Source: Flavobacteriales bacterium (lineage in GTDB: Bacteria; Bacteroidota; Bacteroidia; Flavobacteriales; Flavobacteriaceae). Taken from it: a stretch of DNA of 20,907 bases. Positions 15,035 through 20,907 of the stretch are shown piece after piece. How positions within the stretch are numbered: the first letter of the stretch is position 1; every line of letters begins with the position of its first letter. The DNA is taken from positions 1 to 20,907 of the forward strand of contig WGAP01000149.1 in the NCBI GenBank assembly GCA_015494775.1, written 5' to 3'. The notes beneath the pieces are model-generated. The model worked only from the letters and a program-made list of their open reading frames with translations. It was not told where the DNA came from and made no database searches. The position numbers and the translations under genes are program-made.

Positions 15035-15298
15035 TCAGGCCTCGGTTTGCGAAACGATGTGAATGTATTTTCGTCCGCCCCGTTTGGTTTCGAACCGGAC
15101 CACACCGTCAATGGCGGCATGAATCGTGTGATCCTTGCCCATATAGGTGTTTTTGCCCGGATGAAATTTGGTGCCGCGCTGACGCACGATAATGTTTCCG
15201 GCAATGGCTTTTTGCCCGCCGTAAATCTTGACGCCCAGCCGTTTACTTTCCGACTCGCGTCCGTTCTTGGAACTACCTACACCTTTCTTATGTGCCAT
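15035..15298 (-). CDS. rpmA: 50S ribosomal protein L27
   Basis: L27 is a small basic protein near the peptidyl-transferase centre of the large ribosomal subunit. The 87-residue product starts MAHKKGVGSSKNGRESESKR and contains GNIIVRQRGTKFHPG, both hallmarks of L27. There is no cleavable N-terminal extension like that of Firmicutes L27. It lies 17 nt after rplU in the standard rplU-rpmA order, and a strong terminator follows about 30 nt past its stop. Confidence 0.98.
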   Translation of the reverse strand: MAHKKGVGSSKNGRESESKRLGVKIYGGQKAIAGNIIVRQRGTKFHPGKNTYMGKDHTIHAAIDGVVRFETKRGGRKYIHIVSQTEA

Positions 15299-15315
15299 AA
15301 TCTTAAATTTTCAAA

Positions 15316-16038
15316 TTATTCGCGACCTCCGTTCAGTTGGTCTTGCAAAGCTTTAAGCTCGTCCCATTTGCCTTCGGCAGCCAGTTGGGCCTGTTTGGGC
15401 CAGGTGTCGGGATTGTGCATAGCATAGCGTTTGCCGCCTTTTTCCACCAACAATTGACGAATGTCATCGGGATTGGCTTTGGCCAATTTGGCAAAGGTGT
15501 CAATGCCCGCATCGGCCAAAATTTGCGCAATTTTAGGCCCGATTCCTTCGATTTTTTTCAAATCGTCGGCTTTGGCCTTTTGGGTTTTGGGCTTGGCGGC
15601 CGCTTTTTTGGGAGCGGCTTTGGGTTTTTCCGCTTTTGCGGGAGCCGCCTTTTTGGACTCGGCTTTTTTGGCTGCCGCTTTCTTGGGTTCGGCCTTTTTC
15701 GTTTCGGCCTTGGCCGCTTTAAATCCCTTGGTCAAGATGTCCTCCACCTGAATTTGGGAGAGCAGTTGTCGATGTCCGCGTTTTACGCGGTAACCTTTAC
15801 GTCGTTTTTTCTTGAAAACGATCACTTTGTCGCCTTTCAAATGGCGCAGGATTTTGGCCTTGACGGCCGCACCCTGTATAGCCGGGGCGCCAACGTTGAT
15901 TTTACCGTCGTCGGCAAGCAAAAGCACCTTGTCGAAAACCACTTCGGCACCTTCGTCTTGCGGCAAACGGTGAACATACAAACGTTGGTCTTTGCTCACT
16001 TTGAATTGTTGCCCTGCTATCTCTACAATTGCAAACAT
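15316..16038 (-). CDS. rplU: 50S ribosomal protein L21 with C-terminal helix-hairpin-helix extension
   Basis: Residues 1 to about 103 are a normal L21 (MFAIVEIAGQQFKVSKDQRL; VFKKKRRKGYRVKRGHRQ), which binds 23S rRNA. The protein then continues to 240 residues, more than twice the usual length of about 103. First comes a low-complexity lysine/alanine/proline linker (about 107-157). Then comes a helix-hairpin-helix-like domain (160-195, DDLKKIEGIGPKIAQILADA), followed by a short tail with NPDTWPKQAQLAAEGKWDEL. I recall similar L21 tails in other Bacteroidota, so this is probably a lineage feature and not an assembly error. Frame and codon use stay continuous across the junction. HHH domains generally bind nucleic acid; what this one does on the ribosome is unknown to me. 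It is the first gene of rplU-rpmA. Confidence 0.96.
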   Translation of the reverse strand: MFAIVEIAGQQFKVSKDQRLYVHRLPQDEGAEVVFDKVLLLADDGKINVGAPAIQGAAVKAKILRHLKGDKVIVFKKKRRKGYRVKRGHRQLLSQIQVEDILTKGFKAAKAETKKAEPKKAAAKKAESKKAAPAKAEKPKAAPKKAAAKPKTQKAKADDLKKIEGIGPKIAQILADAGIDTFAKLAKANPDDIRQLLVEKGGKRYAMHNPDTWPKQAQLAAEGKWDELKALQDQLNGGRE

Positions 16039-16064
16039 AAATCTGGGGTTTTCCTATTGGCCTG

Positions 16065-16095
16065 CAAATATACAAAATTTCTTTCACAAGCCAAT
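16065..16095 (-). promoter_or_regulatory. Promoter of rplU-rpmA
   Basis: TATATTTG (16072 to 16065 on the minus strand) matches the -7 consensus exactly. ATTG (16095 to 16092), 19 nt upstream, is a partial -33 box. The -7 element ends 26 nt before the rplU ATG, giving a leader of about 20 nt. Confidence 0.75.
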
Positions 16096-16104
16096 CCGCC
16101 CCCC

Positions 16105-17076
16105 TTAGCGAATGTGCGGACAACCGTAGCGGTAAACCCGCTGCCTGCAATCGAAATTGAAGCCCAGCGTAATTTGATGAAAACCGCCTTGCGAAAAAGT
16201 ATTTTGGGCCAATTGATGCGTATAAACATAGGCCAATATAAACCGTCCCGAATAAAAACCGATTATGGGCGTGATGTCCATCAACGGACTCGTGGCGGCC
16301 GAATTCAAATAATTGCGATACGAAAATCCGTAAAAGAAAGCCCCGTTGGCCAAATCGTGATAGAATTTCAAATTACCGTCCACAATCAAGGCCTTGGAAT
16401 AATCCTTATACTGCACCAACACCGAAGGTTCCACATGAAAACCTTGATGCTTGCCGAAAAAATAACCCATGGTGCCCACATAATTGCGCAAATTCACATT
16501 TTCAAGCCCCGGCGTATAAAGCCCCCGCGGCATCAACAACAAATTTTTGACCGATGCCAGCAAAAAGAAATTCTCCAAATGATAGGCCATGCCCACATCC
16601 ACATTGAAATAACCCGAACTCTGCATGGTGTAGGCAATCACCGGATCAAAATCGTTCGGGTCAAAAGCCGATTGATCCAACTGATTGAGCACATACATGG
16701 CGCTGATGCCGAAGGACAATTTATTGAGCACCTCCTTTTGGCTGAGCAAAATATGTTGAGCAAACGCCATTTGAATGCCCTTTTGGCTGTGGTAGCCGTT
16801 TCGGTCGTTGAACAAAATCACGCCGAAACCCGAACTTTTGCCCAAATGCGCACTCAAACTCAGGGTTTGCAACATGGGAAAATCCTTGACTCCGCTCCAT
16901 TGCATCCGTCCGGTAAACCGCACCTTGCTACAAGAGCTGGCCCCGTTCATGGCCGGATGAATCAAGCTTAAATTATCGGTCAAATAATCGTAGTAAATGG
17001 GAATGCCTTCCTGAGCATATCCTTTGTATCCCGATACAAGAAAAAGTATGCTTAGCAGTATAAAAAATCGTCTCAT
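16105..17076 (-). CDS. T9SS outer-membrane protein, PorP/SprF family
   Basis: PorP/SprF proteins are outer-membrane beta-barrels that work with the type IX secretion system, often anchoring or helping export a specific partner. The 323-residue product has a Sec signal peptide (MRRFFILLSILFLVSGYKGYAQ). A family-typical start follows (YYDYLTDNLSLIHPAMNG), then repeating amphipathic strands such as LSFGISAMYVLNQLDQSAFD, YFNVDVGMAYHLENFFLLASVKNL and MDITPIIGFYSGRFILAYVYTH. It ends GGFHQITLGFNFDCRQRVYRYGCP, the characteristic C-terminus. In many genomes such genes sit next to a large T9SS cargo; here the neighbours are rplU and ftsY, so it looks like a stand-alone paralogue. I cannot tell whether it corresponds to PorP or to one of the SprF copies. 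Confidence 0.88.
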   Translation of the reverse strand: MRRFFILLSILFLVSGYKGYAQEGIPIYYDYLTDNLSLIHPAMNGASSCSKVRFTGRMQWSGVKDFPMLQTLSLSAHLGKSSGFGVILFNDRNGYHSQKGIQMAFAQHILLSQKEVLNKLSFGISAMYVLNQLDQSAFDPNDFDPVIAYTMQSSGYFNVDVGMAYHLENFFLLASVKNLLLMPRGLYTPGLENVNLRNYVGTMGYFFGKHQGFHVEPSVLVQYKDYSKALIVDGNLKFYHDLANGAFFYGFSYRNYLNSAATSPLMDITPIIGFYSGRFILAYVYTHQLAQNTFSQGGFHQITLGFNFDCRQRVYRYGCPHIR

Positions 17077-17125
17077 CTCGCCCTCTTAAATGTTTTGATT
17101 TAATGCCACAAGATATAAAAAATTT

Positions 17126-18073
17126 TTAATGGAAAAACGAATCCACGAATTCCAATTTATCGAACTCTTGCAAATCGTCCGCACCTTCGCCCACACCGAT
17201 GTATTTGACCGGCACCGAGAGTTGGTCCGAAATGCCGATAACCACGCCGCCTTTGGCCGTGCCGTCCAGCTTGGTTACTGCCAAAGCCGTAATGTCGGTG
17301 GCTTCGGAAAATTTTTTGGCCTGTTCATAGGCATTTTGCCCCGTGGTGCCGTCCAGCACCAACAAAATTTCGTGCGGCGCTTCGGGCAATAGTTTTTGCA
17401 TCACCCGCTTGACCTTGGTCAATTCGTTCATCAAATTCACCTTGTTGTGCAAACGTCCGGCCGTGTCGATCAAAACGATGTCGGCATCGTTGTGCAAGGC
17501 GTGGTGCAACGTATCGTAGGCCACCGACGCCGGGTCGGAACCGGGTTTTTGTTTGATGAGTTTGGCACCCGTGCGTTCGGCCCAAATGCCCAATTGGTTG
17601 ATGGCCCCGGCCCGGAAGGTATCGGCCGCGCCGATAACCACTTTTTTGCCTTCGTTGCGGAATTTATGGGCCAACTTGCCGATGGTGGTGGTTTTCCCCA
17701 CACCGTTCACCCCCACGACCATAATCACGTAGGGTTTGGTGTTTTCGGGCGTATATTTTTGATTTTCCGGTTCGTTTTCGGCCAGCAACGCCGCTATTTC
17801 CTCGCGCAAAATCCGGTTCAGCTCCGCCGTGCCCAAATATTTTTCACGCGCCACCCGCGCCTCTATCCGGTCGATGATTTTCAAGGTGGTATCCACGCCC
17901 ACATCCGAAGTGATGAGCACTTCCTCCAATTCGTCCAAAACATCTTCGTCCACCTTGGATTTGCCGGCAACGGCTTTGCTCAGTTTTTCGAAAAACGATT
18001 TTTTGGTTTTCTCCAAACCCTTATCGAGCTTTTCCTTCTTTTCCTTCGAAAAAATACGTTTAAAAAGGGCCAT
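17126..18073 (-). CDS. ftsY: Signal recognition particle receptor FtsY
   Basis: FtsY is the membrane-associated GTPase that receives SRP-ribosome complexes and hands nascent membrane proteins to the Sec translocon. The 315-residue product has the helical N domain (about 20-95) and the G domain. G-domain motifs are GVNGVGKTTT (121-130), DTFRAGAINQL (151-161), DTAGR (203-207) and TKLDGTAKGG (267-276). The C-terminus reads GVGEGADDLQEFD. The long acidic A domain of E. coli FtsY is absent and replaced by a short lysine-rich N-terminus (MALFKRIFSKEKKEKL), as in many non-proteobacterial homologues. It lies downstream of rpmB-rpmG-DUF4295 but beyond a terminator. Confidence 0.97.
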   Translation of the reverse strand: MALFKRIFSKEKKEKLDKGLEKTKKSFFEKLSKAVAGKSKVDEDVLDELEEVLITSDVGVDTTLKIIDRIEARVAREKYLGTAELNRILREEIAALLAENEPENQKYTPENTKPYVIMVVGVNGVGKTTTIGKLAHKFRNEGKKVVIGAADTFRAGAINQLGIWAERTGAKLIKQKPGSDPASVAYDTLHHALHNDADIVLIDTAGRLHNKVNLMNELTKVKRVMQKLLPEAPHEILLVLDGTTGQNAYEQAKKFSEATDITALAVTKLDGTAKGGVVIGISDQLSVPVKYIGVGEGADDLQEFDKLEFVDSFFH

Positions 18074-18099
18074 ACATTACATATATTTATAAGCGATGC

Positions 18100-18107
18100 G
18101 AAATTTA
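18100..18107 (-). promoter_or_regulatory. Possible -7 element of ftsY
   Basis: TAAATTTC on the minus strand matches TAnnTTTG at all but the last position, 26 nt before the ftsY ATG. A terminator lies just upstream, so ftsY probably needs a promoter here. Confidence 0.35.
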
Positions 18108-18122
18108 CGAATTTTCCGGCAC

Positions 18123-18156
18123 AAAAAAACCGCACCCCTTTTTGCCAGGAATGCGG
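18123..18156 (-). terminator. Intrinsic terminator after the DUF4295 gene
   Basis: A 10-bp stem (18130-18139 with 18147-18156, two G-U pairs) with a 7-nt loop is followed by seven T on the minus strand. It begins 33 nt past the DUF4295 stop and 50 nt before the ftsY start codon. Confidence 0.88.
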
Positions 18157-18189
18157 CGGTCGTTTTTTGCTTTCCGGCCGGGCCGGCGT

Positions 18190-18339
18190 TTATTTTTTTA
18201 CATAAGTTTTGGCCTCGTCGGCATTCATGATTTTTTCTTCGAACGTATATCCGCCCGTCTTGGGATTTTTGACGGCCCGGATCACCTTGGTCCATTTTTT
18301 GGAACCCTTTTGCAGTGTAGCAACTACTTTCTTAGCCAT
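18190..18339 (-). CDS. DUF4295 family protein
   Basis: This is a very small basic protein of 49 residues, starting MAKKVVATLQKGSKKWTKVI and ending EEKIMNADEAKTYVKK. I recognise it as the DUF4295 family, which in Bacteroidota follows rpmB and rpmG and is presumably ribosome-associated. Its function has not been established to my knowledge. The ATG lies 12 nt after the rpmG stop codon and the gene is closed by TAA, then an intrinsic terminator. High lysine content, size and position make a real gene much more likely than a chance frame. Confidence 0.9.
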   Translation of the reverse strand: MAKKVVATLQKGSKKWTKVIRAVKNPKTGGYTFEEKIMNADEAKTYVKK

Positions 18340-18351
18340 GACGTAAAGGTT

Positions 18352-18537
18352 TTACTTGATTTCGCGATGAATGGTATGCCGTTTCAGAATGGGATTGTAT
18401 TTACGCAATTCCAAACGTCCGGGCGTGTTTTTCTTGTTTTTCGTCGTAATGTAGCGCGAAGTGCCCGGAAGCCCCGATTTTTTGTGTTCGGTGCATTCCA
18501 AAATCACTTGCACGCGGTTGCCTTTTTTCTTTGCCAT
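18352..18537 (-). CDS. rpmG: 50S ribosomal protein L33
   Basis: The 61-residue basic protein belongs to the L33 family of the large subunit. It starts MAKKKGNRVQVILECTEHKK and contains the family block SRYITTKNKKNTPGRLELRK and KYNPILKRHTIHREIK. Only one cysteine is present (in LECTEH), and the CxxC pairs of the zinc-binding form are absent, so this is the zinc-independent type. The gene starts 5 nt after the rpmB stop and is followed by the DUF4295 gene, the usual Bacteroidota order. Confidence 0.97.
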   Translation of the reverse strand: MAKKKGNRVQVILECTEHKKSGLPGTSRYITTKNKKNTPGRLELRKYNPILKRHTIHREIK

Positions 18538-18542
18538 TTCCC

Positions 18543-18788
18543 TTAGATTTTACGAGTTAAATATCCTTTTTCACGCGCTTGCTCAATGGCTTTCTTAACG
18601 CCTATTTTGTCGATGAGTTTCAATCCCGCTTTGCTCACTTTCAAGGTAACCCAACGGCCTTCTTCGGGAATATAAAAACGTTTCTTGAACAAGTTTACTT
18701 TGAACTTGCGCTTGGTCAGGTTGTGAGCGTGCGACACGTGATGCCCGCTCATGGCCCGCTTTCCGGTAATCTCACAAACTTGCGCCAT
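18543..18788 (-). CDS. rpmB: 50S ribosomal protein L28
   Basis: The 81-residue product, MAQVCEITGKRAMSGHHVSH at its start and WVTLKVSKAGLKLIDKIG in the middle, is a typical L28 of the large subunit. The frame stays open to 18896, but that extension would cross the promoter, and the conserved L28 N-terminus begins at 18788. It is the first gene of rpmB-rpmG-DUF4295. No zinc-binding CxxC pairs are seen. Confidence 0.97.
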   Translation of the reverse strand: MAQVCEITGKRAMSGHHVSHAHNLTKRKFKVNLFKKRFYIPEEGRWVTLKVSKAGLKLIDKIGVKKAIEQAREKGYLTRKI

Positions 18789-18816
18789 AATGCGTCCTTT
18801 TACTTTTTTCGGACTG

Positions 18817-18848
18817 CAAAGTAACGATATTTTCCGGTTTTTTCCAAA
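18817..18848 (-). promoter_or_regulatory. Promoter of rpmB-rpmG-DUF4295
   Basis: TTTG (18848 to 18845, minus strand) is followed after exactly 20 nt by TTACTTTG (18824 to 18817), a 7-of-8 match to TAnnTTTG. Spacing fits the Bacteroidota -33/-7 promoter. The element ends 28 nt before the rpmB ATG. Confidence 0.7.
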
Positions 18849-18892
18849 TGCTTGTCGCCAAGCCGATTTTTCGGCCGCTCCACCCCCGAAAT

Positions 18893-19372
18893 TCAATGCC
18901 GCTCCACCAATAAACTCCCGCCGTCTATGCTTTCGTCCCGGAAATTTTTAAACCCCTGCGCCTTCAACATACGGATAACTTCACCCCGCAAAACGCCCTT
19001 GCCTTTGCCGTGAATAATCCCGAACCGCGGAACCTTATCCCGCTTCATCCGGCCCAAAAACAAACGCAATTCCTCCAATTGACATTCCAAAATCATATCC
19101 GCGGGCATTTTCCGGCAAGCCGGCAACTTCTCGGCATGCAAATCCAACACGGGCATATTTTGTTTTCCCTTCGGTTTCGGTGGGCTCGGCTTTCCCACGG
19201 GCTTACGAATATCCAATGGCCCCAAAGGCACCAATTCGTCCATAGCATATTCATCGATAAATCCGTCCTCGTCCTTCACCACCAAAGTATCCGGCCGGAT
19301 GGCTATTACCCTACCCGTCCAATCGCCGTCCACGGGCGAACATCGATCGCCTATTTCCCACTTATGCTTCAT
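18893..19372 (-). CDS. Smr-domain protein
   Basis: The 159-residue protein has an N-terminal SH3-like segment (about 1-50, KWEIGDRCSPVDGDWTGRVI). A proline/lysine linker (about 57-72) leads to a C-terminal Smr domain (about 73-159). The Smr domain shows the LDLHAEKL motif (76-83) and the HGKGKGVLR motif (121-129), the two signatures of the MutS2-type Smr nuclease fold. Stand-alone Smr proteins in this phylum have no settled function; RNA or DNA endonuclease activity on branched or stalled-ribosome substrates is the family precedent. Its ATG overlaps the aminotransferase stop (ATGA), so the two are translated from one message. Confidence 0.88.
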   Translation of the reverse strand: MKHKWEIGDRCSPVDGDWTGRVIAIRPDTLVVKDEDGFIDEYAMDELVPLGPLDIRKPVGKPSPPKPKGKQNMPVLDLHAEKLPACRKMPADMILECQLEELRLFLGRMKRDKVPRFGIIHGKGKGVLRGEVIRMLKAQGFKNFRDESIDGGSLLVERH

Positions 19373-20550
19373 GCCGGTTCGTCCAAAATATCACGAATGA
19401 TTTCCCAAGCATAATCCAACTCGCGCCTGCCAATGGTCAAGGGCGGAGTCAGCCGGACGGCGCGCGGTTCGTAGAGTAGCCAAAACAAAATCACGCCACG
19501 CTCCAAGGCACGCCTCACAAGCCGGTCGGCACGGCGCTTGTCCGGCATCATCAGGGCCAGCATCAGGCCGCGCCCACGGATTTCTTCAATCAGCGGATGC
19601 TTGAATGTTTGCCGGATGTATCGCTCCTTTTCCAAGGCCTTGCGGGCCAAGTCCGATTTTTGCAACTGCCTGACCGTTTCCGCCGCCACGGCATTCACCA
19701 CCGGATGCCCGCCGAAGGTCGTAATGTGGCTCATGGGCGGCTCGGTCAATGTCCGGGCAATTTCGTCCGAAGTATGAAACGCCCCTATGGGAAATCCGCC
19801 GCCCAAGGCCTTGCCCGTAATCAAAATATCGGGCACTACGCCGTAATGCTCAAAACCGAACATCCGGCCCGTGCGCGCAAAACCCGTTTGAATTTCGTCC
19901 AAAATAAGCAGGGCACCCGTTTCGTCGCATCGCTTGCGCACCTGTTGCAAATAATCGTTTTCCGGTTCCACAAAACCCGCGCCGCCTTGGATGGTTTCCA
20001 GGATTACCGCCGCCGTCCGCCGGTCGATGTGTTCCAAATCTTCGGACCGGTTGAAGCGGATAAATTCCACGCCGGGAATCAAGGGTGCAAACGGCCGTTT
20101 ACGGGCTTCGTAACCCATTACCGACAGCGAGCCCTGCGTATTGCCGTGATAGGCAAGCCGCGCCGCCACCACCTTGGGCCGGCCCGTAAATTTCTTGGCC
20201 GTTTTCAGGGCCGCCTCCGTGGCTTCGGTGCCCGAATTGACCGGATACATTTTGCTTAGCCGCGCAGGCAATACGGCCGCCATTTCCCGGGCCAGTTCCA
20301 CCTGCGGTTCCTGAACGAATTCGCCGTAAACCATCGTGTGCCAATAACGGTCCAACTGCCGGCGCGCCGCTTCTATCAACGCCGGATGCCGGTGCCCCAA
20401 AGGAAGGGCCGACACGCCCGCCACCAGGTCCAAATAGGCCTTCCCGTGCCGGTCGTAAATCCAACTTCCGCGCGCATAGGCGGGCTCAACGCCCATAGGT
20501 TCCGGCCCCGTGGGAATTTGATAGCGGAAATAATCGTCCCTTAGCGACAT
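19369..20550 (-). CDS. Class III pyridoxal-phosphate aminotransferase (acetylornithine/ornithine-like)
   Basis: The 393-residue fold-type I enzyme transfers an amino group, probably from an omega-amino donor to 2-oxoglutarate, using PLP. It shows VNSGTEATEAALK (104-116, phosphate binding), LILDEIQTGFARTG (215-228) and the PLP lysine Lys247 in LITGKALGGGFPIGAF. The substrate cannot be fixed from sequence; homologues in Bacteroidota are usually annotated only as aspartate aminotransferase family. I choose the ATG at 20550 (MSLRDDYFRYQIPTGP): an exact -7 element at 20571-20578 would start transcription near 20565, after the alternative ATG at 20568. The open frame further upstream lies in repeat copy C. 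The stop overlaps the Smr gene start. Confidence 0.9.
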   Translation of the reverse strand: MSLRDDYFRYQIPTGPEPMGVEPAYARGSWIYDRHGKAYLDLVAGVSALPLGHRHPALIEAARRQLDRYWHTMVYGEFVQEPQVELAREMAAVLPARLSKMYPVNSGTEATEAALKTAKKFTGRPKVVAARLAYHGNTQGSLSVMGYEARKRPFAPLIPGVEFIRFNRSEDLEHIDRRTAAVILETIQGGAGFVEPENDYLQQVRKRCDETGALLILDEIQTGFARTGRMFGFEHYGVVPDILITGKALGGGFPIGAFHTSDEIARTLTEPPMSHITTFGGHPVVNAVAAETVRQLQKSDLARKALEKERYIRQTFKHPLIEEIRGRGLMLALMMPDKRRADRLVRRALERGVILFWLLYEPRAVRLTPPLTIGRRELDYAWEIIRDILDEPA

Positions 20551-20570
20551 AGCTTGGCATTTCGGCATAA

Positions 20571-20578
20571 CAAAGCTA
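20571..20578 (-). promoter_or_regulatory. -7 promoter element of the aminotransferase-Smr unit
   Basis: TAGCTTTG on the minus strand is an exact TAnnTTTG match 20 nt before the ATG at 20550. It excludes the longer N-terminus that would start in the adjacent repeat. Confidence 0.6.
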
Positions 20579-20608
20579 CTAATTTTCGGGCATTGGCGGT
20601 TATTGATG

Positions 20609-20790
20609 TTTTTTTGGGGGGCGCCTGCCCGCACCCGTTCACACAGCCGCAGGCCTGCACGTTGTTTGTCCTGCGACGTGTTCACGGGGCGGGCACCGGG
20701 CTGTCCGCTCGAATGCAGCTTGTCGGCTCGCTGCTTTTGCGCGGGCGCGCGTGCGTGGGGCTTCCTCCGGTCGCCTCGTATGTTTGCAGC
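20609..20790 (+). repeat. GC-rich palindromic dispersed repeat, copy C
   Basis: This block begins with a T-run and GGGGGGCGCC. It contains CCGGGCTGTCCGCTC (20696-20710), then 24 nt, then TTTTGCGCGGGCGCG running directly into CGTGCGTGGGGCTTCCT (20750-20766). The same blocks occur on the minus strand in copy A at the left end; relative to A, C lacks about 23 nt that form half of a hairpin there. No credible gene is seen. Confidence 0.75.
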
Positions 20791-20803
20791 ATGAAAAATT
20801 TTA

Positions 20804-20811
20804 TAATTTTG
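20804..20811 (+). promoter_or_regulatory. Plus-strand -7 promoter element at the right edge
   Basis: TAATTTTG on the plus strand is an exact TAnnTTTG match. TTTG at 20783-20786 lies 17 nt upstream, a little short for a -33 box. It faces the inverted repeat that closes the window and is the only plausible plus-strand promoter I found. Confidence 0.45.
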
Positions 20812-20831
20812 TTTACATCCGAAACAAAAGG

Positions 20832-20907
20832 GAAAGAAGGTAAGAACCCTGGTCGACTAGGTACGTTTAACGATACCGTGGCGGAGAAATTTTTCTTACC
20901 TTCTTTC
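20832..20907 (+). ncRNA. Candidate structured RNA or terminal hairpin at the right edge
   Basis: GAAAGAAGGTAAGAA (20832-20846) pairs perfectly with TTCTTACCTTCTTTC (20893-20907). Inside the 46-nt enclosed segment a smaller hairpin, GGTACGTTTAACGATACC with one bulged base, can also form, as can CCTGGTCGACTAGG with a G-U pair. A -7 element lies 20 nt upstream. I do not recognise a known RNA family. The right arm ends exactly at the last base of the window, so an assembly-end artefact is a real alternative. Confidence 0.35.

Noticed and set aside
15337..16971. 544-codon plus-strand frame antisense to rplU and PorP/SprF
   Set aside because: It spans two real genes and a promoter. Its glycine/phenylalanine repeats are the complement of the L21 Lys/Ala linker.
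20832..20907. 6S RNA, SRP RNA, RNase P RNA or tRNA at the right edge
   Set aside because: The 76-nt segment lacks the conserved cores of SRP and RNase P RNA and the tRNA T-loop, and is too short for a typical 6S RNA.

Overview
The window looks like a chromosomal segment of a gliding or type IX-secreting member of the Bacteroidota. Three things point there. It carries gldJ, gldK, gldL, gldM, gldN and a PorP/SprF gene, which are markers of the type IX secretion system (T9SS) of that phylum. It has a DUF4295 mini-protein beside L28 and L33, and an L21 with a long C-terminal helix-hairpin-helix tail. Several genes are preceded by the Bacteroidota -7 promoter element TAnnTTTG rather than by a Shine-Dalgarno sequence. 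Every convincing protein gene lies on the minus strand, so transcription runs from high to low coordinates.

Layout in the direction of transcription. (1) 20550-18893: a class III aminotransferase coupled by a 4-nt overlap to a Smr-domain protein. (2) 18788-17126: rpmB, rpmG and a DUF4295 protein, a strong terminator, then ftsY. (3) 17076-16105: an outer-membrane PorP/SprF protein. (4) 16038-15035: rplU with its C-terminal fusion and rpmA, closed by a terminator. (5) 14868-13071: an AT-rich type II restriction-modification pair (methyltransferase then endonuclease) that looks acquired. (6) 12795-11521: a MacB/FtsX-type ABC permease. (7) 11414-9753: gldJ, closed by a terminator. (8) 9671-1546: topA, a degenerate arginase-family gene, gldK, gldL, gldM and gldN, closed by a terminator. 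(9) 1469-393: prfA.

The T9SS genes form the functional core. GldL and GldM make the inner-membrane proton-driven motor. GldK and GldN form the periplasmic ring under the outer membrane. GldJ is a lipoprotein paralogous to GldK, and PorP/SprF is an outer-membrane partner. The degenerate arginase-like protein sits between topA and gldK and appears to have lost its metal-binding motifs.

The non-coding DNA holds a GC-rich, palindrome-rich repeat family. Copies lie at both ends of the window in opposite orientations, and a diverged third copy lies beside the restriction-modification cassette. At the extreme right edge a plus-strand promoter match precedes a perfect 15-bp inverted repeat enclosing 46 nt; this could be a small structured RNA or an assembly-end artefact. 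I did not find a clear wholly new multi-gene system. The best candidates for a second look are the pseudo-arginase, the repeat family, the right-edge hairpin and the L21 fusion.
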